DNA of 64,000 nucleotides from CAMPKL01 sp963817465 (GTDB lineage Bacteria; Acidobacteriota; Terriglobia; Bryobacterales; UBA6623). A model generated the notes under the pieces. That model saw only the letters and a program-made list of their open reading frames with translations. It was not told the origin of the DNA and made no database searches. The stretch is from assembly GCA_963817465.1 (NCBI GenBank), contig CAWFOP010000022.1, forward strand, positions 558,001 to 622,000, given 5' to 3'. The position numbers were made by a program, and so were the translations under genes. Positions 15,575 through 23,921 of the stretch are shown piece by piece; the first letter of the stretch is position 1; each line of letters starts with the position of its first letter.

Positions 15575-17053
15575 TCATCCGCGAGCGCCTGGGACGAGCG
15601 GCTGCGTCGCCTCCATGGCCTTGATGTCTTCCTCGGTGATGTTGGCGCCTTCCTCGTGGTATTCCTTGTCGACGTTCACATTCCACAAGTCGTAGCGCCC
15701 GCCCAGCAAGTTGCGCGCCGCCAGCACCGCCGTGAGCATCGAGTGGTCCTGGTTGTTGTAGCGATGCATGCCGTTGCGGCCGATGAGTTGCAGATTCGGC
15801 AGCGTCTTCTCGACGAACGTCCGAATCACCTCTACCGCGCGCTTGTAGCCCGAGTCGTAAACCGGGTACGCCTTGGGCATACGCACGATCGCCCCATCCG
15901 CGATCTCGGCCGGATCCGCCAAGCCCAACTCCCCGATTTCCTTCTTGCCCAGCTCGATCAGATCGGCGTCGTCCATATCCCAAAGCTTGTCGCCGACCGA
16001 GCAGAAGTACTCCAGGCCCAGGCACGTCGTGGTCGACGGGTCCGGCACCATCTCCGGGCTCCAGTTGTTGAAATTCTGAATGCGGCCCAGCTTCACTTTC
16101 GGGTCGTGAACGTAGATCCAGTTGTCCGGGAATAGATTCGGCCGTTTGACGACCAGCGCCACCGTTAAGAAGTCGCGGTAGCGCAGCGCCGCCGCCGCCG
16201 CGCGAACTTCCTCGGGGGGCTTGGGGTGCAACGCCTCCACCAAATCCTTCATCGCGATACTCGACAAGAACGCATTGCCCTCGAAGCGGCGGTCGTGCGA
16301 GTCGATCGCCTCGACGCCCCGTGCGCCCCAGTGGATGCGCGTCACGGGCGACTCCATCACGACGTCCGCACCCATCTCGACCACGCGGTCGCGCGTCCGC
16401 TCCCACATCATCCCCGGGCCGAAGCGCGGGTAGAGGAACTCGTCGATCAGCGTCTTGACAACCTGATCCTTGTTCTTCGCCGTCTCGCCGAGCAGCGCGT
16501 TTTTTACCGCCGTCAGCAGCGACAGCCCCTTGATGCGTTGCGCCGCCCACTCGGCGTCGATCTCGCTGCAAGGCATGCCCCACACTTTCTCGGTATACGT
16601 CTTGAAGAAAATCTGGAAAAGCCGCTTGCCGAAGCGGTTGGTGACCCAGGCCTCGAAGTTGTCTTCGCGCTCGATCGGGAACACCCGGGCCAGGCCGTAG
16701 CTGAGCACGCAGCGGGTCGTCTCGAAGATCCCCAGCCCCAGCAGCGCGTTCATCGGCTTGAGCGGGTAAGAAAAGAACTTGCGGTTGTAGAAGATGCGCG
16801 ACAGGCGCGAGCGCTGGATCAGGTCGTCGCCCAGCACCTCTTTCCACAAGTCTTCGACAAGCGACACTTTAGTGAAAAAGCGGTGACCGCCGATGTCGAA
16901 GCGGTAGCCGTGGTGAGTCGCGGTGCGCGAAATGCCCCCGACGATGCCGTCCTGTTCGACGACCGTGCTGGGAGTCCCGGCCTTCGCCAGAATGTAGGCG
17001 GCCGTCAGGCCCGCCGGGCCCGCCCCCATGATCACAATTTTCCTGTTTGACAT
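15575..17053 (-). CDS. FAD/NAD(P)-dependent oxidoreductase, UDP-galactopyranose-mutase-like
   Basis: A 492-aa flavoprotein. The ATG at 17053 opens MSNRKIVIMGAGPAGLTAAY, a classic dinucleotide-binding GxGxxG motif; an upstream in-frame start adds 27 unrelated residues. The sequence continues with VVEQDGIVGGISRT and FDIGGHRFFTK, which place it with protoporphyrinogen-oxidase/UDP-galactopyranose-mutase-like proteins associated with cell-surface polysaccharide synthesis. The C-terminal part (GRNGMHRYNNQDHSMLTAVLAARNLLGG) is also shared by that group. Likely cytoplasmic; the exact reaction is not predictable. It is divergent from the esterase-SMP30 gene. Confidence 0.82.
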   Translation of the reverse strand: MSNRKIVIMGAGPAGLTAAYILAKAGTPSTVVEQDGIVGGISRTATHHGYRFDIGGHRFFTKVSLVEDLWKEVLGDDLIQRSRLSRIFYNRKFFSYPLKPMNALLGLGIFETTRCVLSYGLARVFPIEREDNFEAWVTNRFGKRLFQIFFKTYTEKVWGMPCSEIDAEWAAQRIKGLSLLTAVKNALLGETAKNKDQVVKTLIDEFLYPRFGPGMMWERTRDRVVEMGADVVMESPVTRIHWGARGVEAIDSHDRRFEGNAFLSSIAMKDLVEALHPKPPEEVRAAAAALRYRDFLTVALVVKRPNLFPDNWIYVHDPKVKLGRIQNFNNWSPEMVPDPSTTTCLGLEYFCSVGDKLWDMDDADLIELGKKEIGELGLADPAEIADGAIVRMPKAYPVYDSGYKRAVEVIRTFVEKTLPNLQLIGRNGMHRYNNQDHSMLTAVLAARNLLGGRYDLWNVNVDKEYHEEGANITEEDIKAMEATQPLVPGARG

Positions 17054-17179
17054 CGGCAACTCGGCGCCGCCGCATAGGCCGGCTTTACTGGCAATCGTAT
17101 CAGCCGCCCTGCTCCCCAGACGTCCATGTACCACCGTACCGCGACCGGTGAAACCCCCTAGCCGTCGAGGTCTGGTCGA

Positions 17180-17207
17180 TTGATTTCAACGGGCCGCTCG
17201 GTATAAT
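17180..17207 (+). promoter_or_regulatory. Sigma-70-type promoter for the esterase-SMP30 gene
   Basis: TTGATT at 17180-17185 and a perfect TATAAT at 17202-17207 are separated by 16 bp. The predicted start of transcription is near 17214, about 16 nt before the ATG at 17230, which is preceded by GAGG. Confidence 0.6.
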
Positions 17208-17229
17208 CCGGAATCTCCACGAGGCCGCC

Positions 17230-18996
17230 ATGTTCGCTTGTCTTCGAATCTCTCTCTTCTGCGCCACGATAGGGCTTTCCGCCCTCGCGGCGCAACAGTA
17301 CTCGCTGGGGCCCGACTCCCAGGTCCGCGAAGGCGTCCCCAAGGGCCGCCTCGAGCACTTCGAGTACACGAGCGCCAAGATCTACCCCGGCACAGTCCGC
17401 GACGTCTGGATCTACGTCCCCGCCCAATACGACGCCGCCAAACCCGCCGCCGTCATGATCTTCCAAGACGGTCGCGGCTTTATCAACACCCAAGGCGACA
17501 GCGCCTGGATGGCTCCGGTCGTGCTCGACAACCTCATCGACCAGGGCGCCATGCCGGTCACCATCGGCGTTTTCATCCAGCCGGGAGTGCTGCCGGAAAA
17601 GGCCGAAAGCAAGCGCGGCCGTTACAACCGCAGCTATGAATACGACGCCGTCGGCGACCGCTACGCGCGCTTCTTGATCGAAGAGATTCTGCCCGAGGTC
17701 GCCAACAAGTACAATCTCACCGACGACCCCAACCTGCGCGGCATCGGCGGCTCGTCCTCCGGCGGCATCGCGGCCTTTACCGCCGCTTGGGAGCGGCCCG
17801 ATGTTTTCCGTCGCGTGCTGTCCTTCGTCGGCAGTTTCGTCAACCTGCGCGGGGGACAGAGCTATCCGGGCCTGGTGCGCAAGACCGCCCCCAAGCCGCT
17901 GCGCATCTATCAGCAGGACGGGCAAAACGATCTCGATATCTATTCCGGCTCCTGGTACCGGGCGAATGTCGAGCTCGCCTCCGCGCTCGATTACGCCGGC
18001 TACGACCACAAGTTCATCGTCGGCTACGAAGGACACAACAATCGTCACGGCCGCATGCTGTTGCCCGACGCCCTGCGCTGGCTCTGGCGCGATTGGACCA
18101 AGCCCGTCGAGGCCAACCGCTACCCGCTGGGCGAGCGCCACTGGGTGCTCGAGTTCATGGACCCGCTGCAACCCGATTGGGAAGTGATCTCGAGCGGACA
18201 CACCTTCACCGAAGGCCCGGCGATGGCTCCCAACGGCGACGTCTACTTCTCCGACGTTCGCGAGTCGAAAATCTTCAAGATCGACGCCAAGACCGACAAG
18301 GTCAGCCTGTTCCAGCAGAACACCGGCCAGGCGAACGGGCTGATGTTCGGCCCCGACGGGCGTCTTTACTCCTGCCGCCGCGACGCGAAGGCCATCGTCG
18401 CCACTGACGTCTCGACCGGCAAGGATGAAATCATCGTGCACGACGTCGAGCCCAACGACCTGGTGGTCACGGTCAAGGGCGACATCTATTTCACCGACCC
18501 CTGGAACAAGAAGGTCGGGTACGTCGGCAAAGACCGCAAGCTCAAGATGCTTCTCGACGAAACATCCGGCATCGAACGCCCGAACGGCATCATGGTCTCG
18601 CCCGATCAGTCGCTGCTAACGGTCGCCGACACGTACGGCAAGTGGGTGTGGTCGTTCGAGATCCAACCCGACGGCTCGATCGCCAACGGCCAGCCGTTCT
18701 ACGGCTTGGAAACGACGGACGTGAACGACCACTCCGGCGCCGACGGGATGACGATGCTCGCGAGCGGCCACCTGATCGTCGCGACTGCGCTGGGGCTGCA
18801 AATCTGCGACCAGCCGGGACGCGTCGTCGGCATCATCCCCGCAGACCAGCCCGGCTGGCTCTCCAACGCCACGTTCGCCGGCCCCGACATGCAAACCCTC
18901 TACATCACCGCCCAAGACAAGGTCCTGCGGCGGCATATGCGAGTCAAAGGCGTGAAGCCGTGGGAGGTCACAACGCCGCCGGTCCCGCGGCTGTAG
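17230..18996 (+). CDS. Secreted fusion of enterochelin-esterase-like and SMP-30/gluconolactonase domains
   Basis: A 588-aa protein with a signal peptide (MFACLRISLFCATIGLSALA). The N-terminal half (about 30-290) is an alpha/beta-hydrolase of the Fes/esterase-D type: VWIYVPAQYD, MIFQDGRGF, the nucleophile elbow GIGGSSSGGIAAFTAAW, and a late His in GYEGHNNRHG. The C-terminal half (about 300-588) is a six-bladed SMP-30/gluconolactonase propeller: FTEGPAMAPNGDVYFSD, ANGLMFGPDGRLYSC, PNDLVVTVKGDIYFTDPW and ERPNGIMVSPD carry the usual Glu/Asn/Asp metal positions. The two activities suggest sequential hydrolysis of an ester and a lactone outside the cytoplasm. A strong promoter sits just upstream. 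Confidence 0.88.
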   Translation: MFACLRISLFCATIGLSALAAQQYSLGPDSQVREGVPKGRLEHFEYTSAKIYPGTVRDVWIYVPAQYDAAKPAAVMIFQDGRGFINTQGDSAWMAPVVLDNLIDQGAMPVTIGVFIQPGVLPEKAESKRGRYNRSYEYDAVGDRYARFLIEEILPEVANKYNLTDDPNLRGIGGSSSGGIAAFTAAWERPDVFRRVLSFVGSFVNLRGGQSYPGLVRKTAPKPLRIYQQDGQNDLDIYSGSWYRANVELASALDYAGYDHKFIVGYEGHNNRHGRMLLPDALRWLWRDWTKPVEANRYPLGERHWVLEFMDPLQPDWEVISSGHTFTEGPAMAPNGDVYFSDVRESKIFKIDAKTDKVSLFQQNTGQANGLMFGPDGRLYSCRRDAKAIVATDVSTGKDEIIVHDVEPNDLVVTVKGDIYFTDPWNKKVGYVGKDRKLKMLLDETSGIERPNGIMVSPDQSLLTVADTYGKWVWSFEIQPDGSIANGQPFYGLETTDVNDHSGADGMTMLASGHLIVATALGLQICDQPGRVVGIIPADQPGWLSNATFAGPDMQTLYITAQDKVLRRHMRVKGVKPWEVTTPPVPRL

Positions 18997-19003
18997 AGCC
19001 TGT

Positions 19004-19101
19004 GTGAAAAGGGTGCGTCCCAAAAGTTCTCAACAAAGCCCGCCGGCCGGCAAACAGAGCCGCGCCCGTGAAGGGCGCGTCCCAAAAAGTCAAGCGAACA
19101 A
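19004..19101. repeat. Imperfect direct repeat with GC-rich hairpin
   Basis: Two related segments of about 33 bp, at 19004-19036 and 19068-19101, share GTGAA, GCGTCCCAAAA and a CAACAA/GAACAA end. Between and partly within them lies a perfect 7-bp hairpin, CGCGCCC-GTGAA-GGGCGCG (19062-19080). The hairpin is not followed by a T-run on the plus strand, so it is not a canonical terminator for the gene upstream; it may belong to a small intergenic repeat family. The rest of 19102-19303 shows nothing recognisable. Confidence 0.55.
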
Positions 19102-19303
19102 CGCTTTCGGTTGCTCGAAAAACACGTCCCTTACAGCGCGCGGCTCCCCTCGTGCCTCGAACCGATTCTTGGGTTCGCAAGTTTCGAAGCAGTCGCCGTT
19201 TTCAACCATGGCGCTCAACGATATCCGGAGCGTTCGATGTTGCTGACGTTCGCAGCCTTCTCGGCCCACCGTTCACCGTCGAGCGCCCGCGGGCGCTCGA
19301 CGT

Positions 19304-19774
19304 TCAAACATTCATCCGCCAAATGGAGTAGTTCAGCAGCGTCGCAAAGCTCGTCCACGCCAGGTACGGCCACATCAAGTAGGCCGCGGCGGGCCGGATG
19401 CGCTGGAAGGCCTTTATGGTCCCGGCGATCAGCCCAACCAGCACGAGGATTTCAAAGAACGCCCACCCCGGATTCTTCATGCCGAAGAAGGTCAGAGTCC
19501 AACCGAGATTCAGCAGCAGTTGCAGGCCGAACAGCGTCAGCGCGAACGACGCGCCCCAGAAGCCTGTCCGCTTCCAGACGAGCCAAGCCGCGACAGCCAT
19601 CAAAACGTAAAGCAAGGTCCAGACCGGACCAAAGACCCAATTTGGAGGCGTGAAAGCGGGCTTGTTGAGAGTCTCGTACCAGGTGGAAACGCTCTGCTGC
19701 GTCGCAATTGAACCAAGCATGCCGACTGCCAAGCAGGCGACCAAGAATAGACTCAGGGCGAGATAATTTCGCAT
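19304..19774 (-). CDS. tspO: TspO/MBR family protein (tryptophan-rich sensory protein)
   Basis: A 156-aa protein with five hydrophobic helices. Family hallmarks are WYETLNKPAFTPPNWVFGPVW, LLYVLMAVAAWLVW, LQLLLNLGWTLTFFGMKNP and the final YLMWPYLAWTSFATLLNYSIW. TspO proteins sit in the membrane and bind or degrade porphyrins; in photosynthetic bacteria they modulate light- and oxygen-dependent expression. The start overlaps the photolyase 3' end by 22 nt, so it is the third gene of the SRPBCC-photolyase-tspO unit that diverges from the lipid operon. This context supports a light/oxidative-stress role. Confidence 0.95.
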   Translation of the reverse strand: MRNYLALSLFLVACLAVGMLGSIATQQSVSTWYETLNKPAFTPPNWVFGPVWTLLYVLMAVAAWLVWKRTGFWGASFALTLFGLQLLLNLGWTLTFFGMKNPGWAFFEILVLVGLIAGTIKAFQRIRPAAAYLMWPYLAWTSFATLLNYSIWRMNV

Positions 19775-21184
19775 TTCATTCGGTCGAGCGCGTCCAACGC
19801 ACGCTGACGCGCCTCCGCGTGGTCGATAAGGGGCGCCGGATAGGTGTTACCTAGGCGTACTCCGGCCTCCTGCAGCGCCGTCGGCGGCGCGGTCCACGGC
19901 GCATGGATATATGCGGTCGGCAGGTCTTCGAGCTCCGGAACCCAGCGCCGCACGTATTCGCCTTGAGGATCGAACTTCTCGCCTTGCCTAACCGGATTGA
20001 AGATGCGGAAGTACGGCGCCGCGTCGGCTCCGCAGCCGGCCGTCCATTGCCAGCCGAGCGTGTTGTTGCCGAGGTCGGCGTCGACGAGCGTGTCCCAAAA
20101 CCAGCGTGCGCCTTCCTGCCAAGGGATCAACAGATCCTTGACGAGAAACGAAGCGACGATCATGCGCACGCGGTTGTGCATCCAGCCGGTGATCCAAAGC
20201 TCGCGCATACCGGCGTCGACGATCGGGTAACCGGTTTGGCCCTTCCTCCAGCGCTCGAGAGCCTTCGTTTCGTACTTCCAGGGGAAGCGTTCGTACTCGG
20301 GCCGCAGCGGCTGATCGGCGGTGCGCGGGTAGTGGTGGAGCAACTGCTGACCGAACTCGCGCCACACTAGTTGCCGCAAATACGGCTGACCTTCCTTGCC
20401 GCGCCCGTGCTTGTCTCGTACAGCGGCCCAGATTTGGCGCGGTGAGATCTCTCCGAACGCCAAATACGCGGAGAGGCGCGAGGTGCCGCGTTGGGCGGGA
20501 AGGTCGCGGCGGTCAGCGTACTCGCGGACCGCTTCGCCTAGGAAATCACTCAGAGCTTCCCGCGCGCCGGCCTCGCCGGGCGTCCACGCGCCGGCTAGGC
20601 CGGCGGCCCAGTCGATCTTCGGCTCGAGCTCGAAGGCTTCGATCTTCTCGGACTGCGGCGTCTTTTTCGGCGGCGTGAGCTTCGCGGGCGCCTCGATCGG
20701 CGGCGCAGGCTCTCGCGTGGCGAGGCAAGCCTTGTAGTAGGGCGTGAAGACCTTGTACGGGCCGCCGTCTTTGCGTCTCGATTTCCCAGGGCTCCCACAG
20801 CAGGAAGCCGTTGAAGGACCTCACCTCGAGGCCGGCGTCTCGGAGCTCCTTTTTGATGCGCTTGTCGCGCTCGACGGCGTGCGCTTCGTACCGGCGGTTC
20901 CAATGGACCGCGTCGGCGCCGGTCTCTGCGACGATCTTCTCGAGCTCGTCCGCCGACTTGCCTTGCCGCAGGATCAGCGGCGAGCCGGCCTTCTCGAGAT
21001 CCGCCGAGAGCGAGGCCAGAGACTGCTGCAGCCACCACTTCGAAGCGCCCCCAGGGGGCCATCCGTCTTCTTCCTCCGGCGCCCAGACGTAGACCGGGAC
21101 GACGGCTCCTCGGTCGGCGGCCGCGGCCAAGGCCGGGTTATCGGCGAGGCGTAGATCGCGGCGCAGCCAAACGACGGTCGTCAA
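19753..21184 (-). CDS. phr: Deoxyribodipyrimidine photolyase, interrupted by one +1 frameshift
   Basis: Full-length class I photolyase (476 aa after correction) that repairs UV pyrimidine dimers using blue light. The first frame runs from 21184 (MTTVVWLRRDLRLADNPALA) to WEPWEIETQ. The second carries the rest: KVFTPYYKACLATREP, SRLSAYLAFGEISPRQIWAAV, the FAD-domain blocks VDAGMRELWITGWMHNRVRM, DADLGNNTLGWQWTAGCGAD and RIFNPVRQGEKFDPQGEYVR. The switch is at about 20773, where one extra base (coding-strand ACG-C-AAAGAC) breaks the frame; removing it gives E-T-K-D-G-G-P-Y, as expected. The start overlaps the SRPBCC stop (ATGA). Whether the gene is broken or misread is open. Confidence 0.88.
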
Positions 21185-21651
21185 GCCGCGACCTCATCAT
21201 CGCAACCGCAGCCGAAGATTTCGGCGAGCTTGCGCCGACGGAAGTCGAAGATCGCTTTGACATCCTTCTCGACGAACAGCGTGTTGACGATCGAACCGCC
21301 CGGTACGGCGTATTCGACGTGGTCTTCACACAGCGTCATGCCGTCGAGCTCGGTGAAGCGGTGCTCGTGAATCCACAGTTTGTAGGGCCCCTTGCGCTGT
21401 TCGTCAATGAAGCGGAACGGCGGGTCCCAGGCCGTGATTTCGCTCCGCCAGCGCACCGGCAAGCCGCGCAGCCGCAGCTTGTAGTCGATGATCTGTCCAA
21501 CTTTCATCGGCACGGGACGAGGAGTCAGTACCTCGAATCCGAGGAACGACGGCGTGATTTCCTCGAGGTTGTAGGCGTCGGCGAAGAACGTAAACACCTC
21601 ATACAACGGCTTCGGGAGCCGGAGATTGGAATCCAGGTGGAACGTTTTCAC
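21181..21651 (-). CDS. SRPBCC/START-like ligand-binding protein
   Basis: A 156-aa SRPBCC (Bet v1-like) domain, from MKTFHLDSNLRLPKPLYEVF to FRRRKLAEIFG, with the strand/loop pattern of the polyketide-cyclase-like coenzyme group (KVGQIIDYKLRLRGLPVRWRSEI, DEQRKGPYKLWIHEHRFTEL, HVEYAVPGG). It likely binds a hydrophobic ligand. It is the first gene of the leftward unit and shares a 4-nt overlap with photolyase; this SRPBCC-photolyase pairing is common in light/singlet-oxygen response loci. A -35/-10 pair just upstream overlaps the CarH-type operator. Confidence 0.85.
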   Translation of the reverse strand: MKTFHLDSNLRLPKPLYEVFTFFADAYNLEEITPSFLGFEVLTPRPVPMKVGQIIDYKLRLRGLPVRWRSEITAWDPPFRFIDEQRKGPYKLWIHEHRFTELDGMTLCEDHVEYAVPGGSIVNTLFVEKDVKAIFDFRRRKLAEIFGCGCDDEVAA

Positions 21652-21659
21652 AACTTCAG

Positions 21660-21687
21660 ACTACAATCGCTTTGCTTGTTCTGTCAA
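21660..21687 (-). promoter_or_regulatory. Leftward promoter overlapping the CarH-type operator
   Basis: On the minus strand, a perfect TTGACA (21687 down to 21682) is followed after 16 nt by TGTAGT (21665 down to 21660), matching four of six -10 positions. Transcription would begin about 21653, almost at the ATG of the SRPBCC gene (21651), suggesting a leaderless or very short leader. The -35 contains one of the three ACA elements. Confidence 0.5.
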
Positions 21688-21700
21688 ACTTATGTATAGT
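21672..21700 (+). promoter_or_regulatory. Rightward promoter of the lipid-modification operon
   Basis: TTGCTT at 21672-21677 and TATAGT at 21695-21700 are separated by exactly 17 bp. The expected transcription start is about 21707, two bases before the desaturase ATG at 21709, so the first mRNA is probably leaderless. The spacer and -10 are covered by the TGT repeat array. Confidence 0.6.
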
Positions 21701-21706
21701 TTTTGT
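21682..21706. promoter_or_regulatory. Candidate CarH/LitR operator: three TGT/ACA elements at 11-bp spacing
   Basis: TGT trinucleotides (ACA on the minus strand) begin at 21682, 21693 and 21704, exactly 11 bp apart. The known CarH operator consists of 11-bp direct repeats each carrying an ACA and overlapping a -35 element; here the first element forms part of a perfect minus-strand TTGACA. The array lies between the divergent SRPBCC-photolyase-tspO unit and the operon whose last gene encodes a CarH-family regulator, so one bound tetramer could control both arms and its own gene. Confidence 0.6.
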
Positions 21707-21708
21707 AG

Positions 21709-22662
21709 ATGTTCGCTCGACCCTACCCGATTCCCGGCCGGCTGGCGCGTTGGTTTGACAACCACGCGGGAGAGGCGGAGTTTGATCCGGCCACGGCGGA
21801 CTGCATCGACTGGCTGCGCTGCATCCCCTTCATCGGGATGCACCTGGCTTGTTTGGGCGTGATCTGGGTCGGGTGGAGTCCGGTCGCCGTCGGCGCCGCG
21901 GTTTTTTTCTATGCGGCGAGGATGTTCGTCATCACGGGCTTCTATCACCGCTACTTTTCGCACCGCAGCTTCAAGACGTCGCGATGGTTGCAAGGAGTTG
22001 CGGCGGCCGCGGGCTGCACGGCTGTGCAGCGCGACCCGATGTGGTGGGCTTCGCACCATGCCCACCACCACGCCAATGCGGACGATCCCGCCGACCCGCA
22101 CTCCCCGCGTCAGAAGGGGTTCTGGAAGAGTCATGTCGGCTGGTTCATGACGCCGGAAGGCTTTCCGACGCGCCGCGGCTACGTCCGCGACTGGCAGCGG
22201 TTCGGCGAACTGCGCTTGCTCAATCGCTTCGACCTGCTGCCGGCGGTCGCCTTTGCGGTCGCGGTCTTCTATCTCGGCGTCGCGCTCAAAGCGCTGGCGC
22301 CCCAGTGGGGGACCGACGGCCCGCAGATGCTCGTGTGGGGCTTCTTCATCTCGACGGTCGCGCTCTATCACGGGACGTTCACGGTCAATTCACTGGCGCA
22401 CACCTTCGGCACGCGACGCTTTGCGACGTCCGACGACAGCCGCAACAACTTCTGGATTGCGCTGCTCACGCTGGGCGAGGGCTGGCACAACAACCACCAT
22501 CACTACCCGGGCGCGACGCGACAGGGCTTCTATTGGTGGGAGATCGACCCGACCTACTACGGCCTGCTGCTGCTCGAAAAGCTAGGCTTGGTCTGGGATT
22601 TGCGCCCTGTGCCGCCGCAGGCCCTCGAGCGCGGCCGGCTTGACGCGGGAGCCGCGTCATGA
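21709..22662 (+). CDS. Acyl-lipid/acyl-CoA fatty-acid desaturase
   Basis: A 317-aa membrane-bound di-iron desaturase. The three histidine boxes are present: HRYFSH at 80-85, HHAHHH at 116-121 and HNNHH at 260-264, with hydrophobic helices between them (for example IPFIGMHLACLGVIWVGW). It resembles the stearoyl-CoA delta-9 desaturase family, which introduces a cis double bond into membrane fatty acids using O2. It heads an eight-gene operon and would supply the unsaturated acyl chains that the downstream CFA-family methyltransferases act on. Its stop overlaps the next start (ATGA). Confidence 0.94.
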   Translation: MFARPYPIPGRLARWFDNHAGEAEFDPATADCIDWLRCIPFIGMHLACLGVIWVGWSPVAVGAAVFFYAARMFVITGFYHRYFSHRSFKTSRWLQGVAAAAGCTAVQRDPMWWASHHAHHHANADDPADPHSPRQKGFWKSHVGWFMTPEGFPTRRGYVRDWQRFGELRLLNRFDLLPAVAFAVAVFYLGVALKALAPQWGTDGPQMLVWGFFISTVALYHGTFTVNSLAHTFGTRRFATSDDSRNNFWIALLTLGEGWHNNHHHYPGATRQGFYWWEIDPTYYGLLLLEKLGLVWDLRPVPPQALERGRLDAGAAS

Positions 22663-23921
22663 AGATCGCCGTCATCGGCTCGGGAATCGCAGGGCTGACG
22701 GCCGCCCACTATCTGCGGCGCGCCCACGATATCACGGTATTCGAAGCCGGCTCGTACGCGGGCGGGCACACCAACACGATCGACGTCGAGTGGCAAGGCG
22801 AGCGGCACGCCATCGACACCGGGTTCATCGTGTTCAACCAGCGCAACTATCCGCTCTTTACGGCGCTGCTCGAGGAATTGGGAGTCGCATGGCAGCCGAC
22901 GTCGATGAGCTTCAGCATACGCTGCGACCGCACCGGCCTCGAGTACAACGGCACGTCTCTGAATACGCTTTTCGCGCAGCGTACGAACCTTTTGCGCCCG
23001 ACCTTCTTGCGCATGGTGCGCGACATCCTGCGCTTCAATCGCGAAGCCCCGGCCCTCGAGGGAGTCGACGGCGACCTCACGACGGTCGAGGAATACGTCC
23101 AGCGCGAGGGCTACGGCACACAGTTCGCCGAGCGCTATCTGATTCCGCTTGGGGCGTCGCTGTGGTCTTGCCCGGCGGGAACGTTTCGCAAGTTTCCGAT
23201 CCGGTTCGTTGTCGAGTTTCTGTCGAACCACGCCATGCTGCAGGTCGACGGCAGGCCGGTGTGGCGGGTGATTCGCGGCGGTTCGAAGCGCTATGTCGAG
23301 AAGCTGATTGCTCCGTTCTCGGATCGCATCCTGCTGAACACACCGGTCACGGCAGTCGAGCGGCGACAAGGTTTTATCAGAATCCGGGACGGCCGCGGCG
23401 GAGAAGGCCGCTTCGACCACGTCATCTTCGCCTGCCACAGCGACCAGGCGCTGCGCACGTTGCAAGACGCGACGCTTGTCGAGCGCGAACTGCTCAGCGC
23501 CTTCCCGTATCAGCCGAACGAAGCGATCTTGCACACCGATGCATCCGTCCTGCCGCGAAGGCGGCTCGCGTGGGCCAGTTGGAATTACCGCATCCCGCGC
23601 GAAGACGCCGAACGCGTCGCCGTGACCTACAACATGAACATCCTGCAGAGTCTCAGGTCGAAGCATGTCTTCAACGTGACGCTCAACGACGGCGGGGACG
23701 GTCAAGCGGGGATCGACCCGGCCCGCGTGATTCGGCGGATCTCCTACGAGCACCCGATCTTCACGGCGAACCGGGCCGCGGCTCAGCGGCGGCATGGCGA
23801 GCTGATCGGCGTCAATCGAACGTCCTATTGCGGGGCGTACTGGGGATACGGCTTTCACGAAGACGGCGTGAGGAGCGCGACGGCGGTGTGCGGCCGCTTG
23901 GCGCGGGAGTTGGCCGCATGA
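22659..23921 (+). CDS. FAD-dependent amine-oxidase-like oxidoreductase of the light/lipid locus
   Basis: A 420-aa flavoprotein. It starts MKIAVIGSGIAGLTAAHYL (FAD-binding GxGxxG) and continues VFEAGSYAGGHTNTIDVE and IDTGFIVFNQRNYPLFTALL, the hallmark of the NAD/FAD-binding proteins that accompany DUF1365 and CFA-type synthases in many bacteria. A related gene set in Rhodobacter is under singlet-oxygen control and includes furan-fatty-acid enzymes. A role in acyl-chain desaturation or oxidation is inferred from context only. Coupled on both sides by ATGA overlaps. Confidence 0.9.
   Translation: MKIAVIGSGIAGLTAAHYLRRAHDITVFEAGSYAGGHTNTIDVEWQGERHAIDTGFIVFNQRNYPLFTALLEELGVAWQPTSMSFSIRCDRTGLEYNGTSLNTLFAQRTNLLRPTFLRMVRDILRFNREAPALEGVDGDLTTVEEYVQREGYGTQFAERYLIPLGASLWSCPAGTFRKFPIRFVVEFLSNHAMLQVDGRPVWRVIRGGSKRYVEKLIAPFSDRILLNTPVTAVERRQGFIRIRDGRGGEGRFDHVIFACHSDQALRTLQDATLVERELLSAFPYQPNEAILHTDASVLPRRRLAWASWNYRIPREDAERVAVTYNMNILQSLRSKHVFNVTLNDGGDGQAGIDPARVIRRISYEHPIFTANRAAAQRRHGELIGVNRTSYCGAYWGYGFHEDGVRSATAVCGRLARELAA

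Noticed and set aside
17158..18441. 427-codon minus-strand frame opposite the esterase-SMP30 gene
   Set aside because: Composition is that of an antisense frame; the plus strand has clear domains, promoter and signal peptide.
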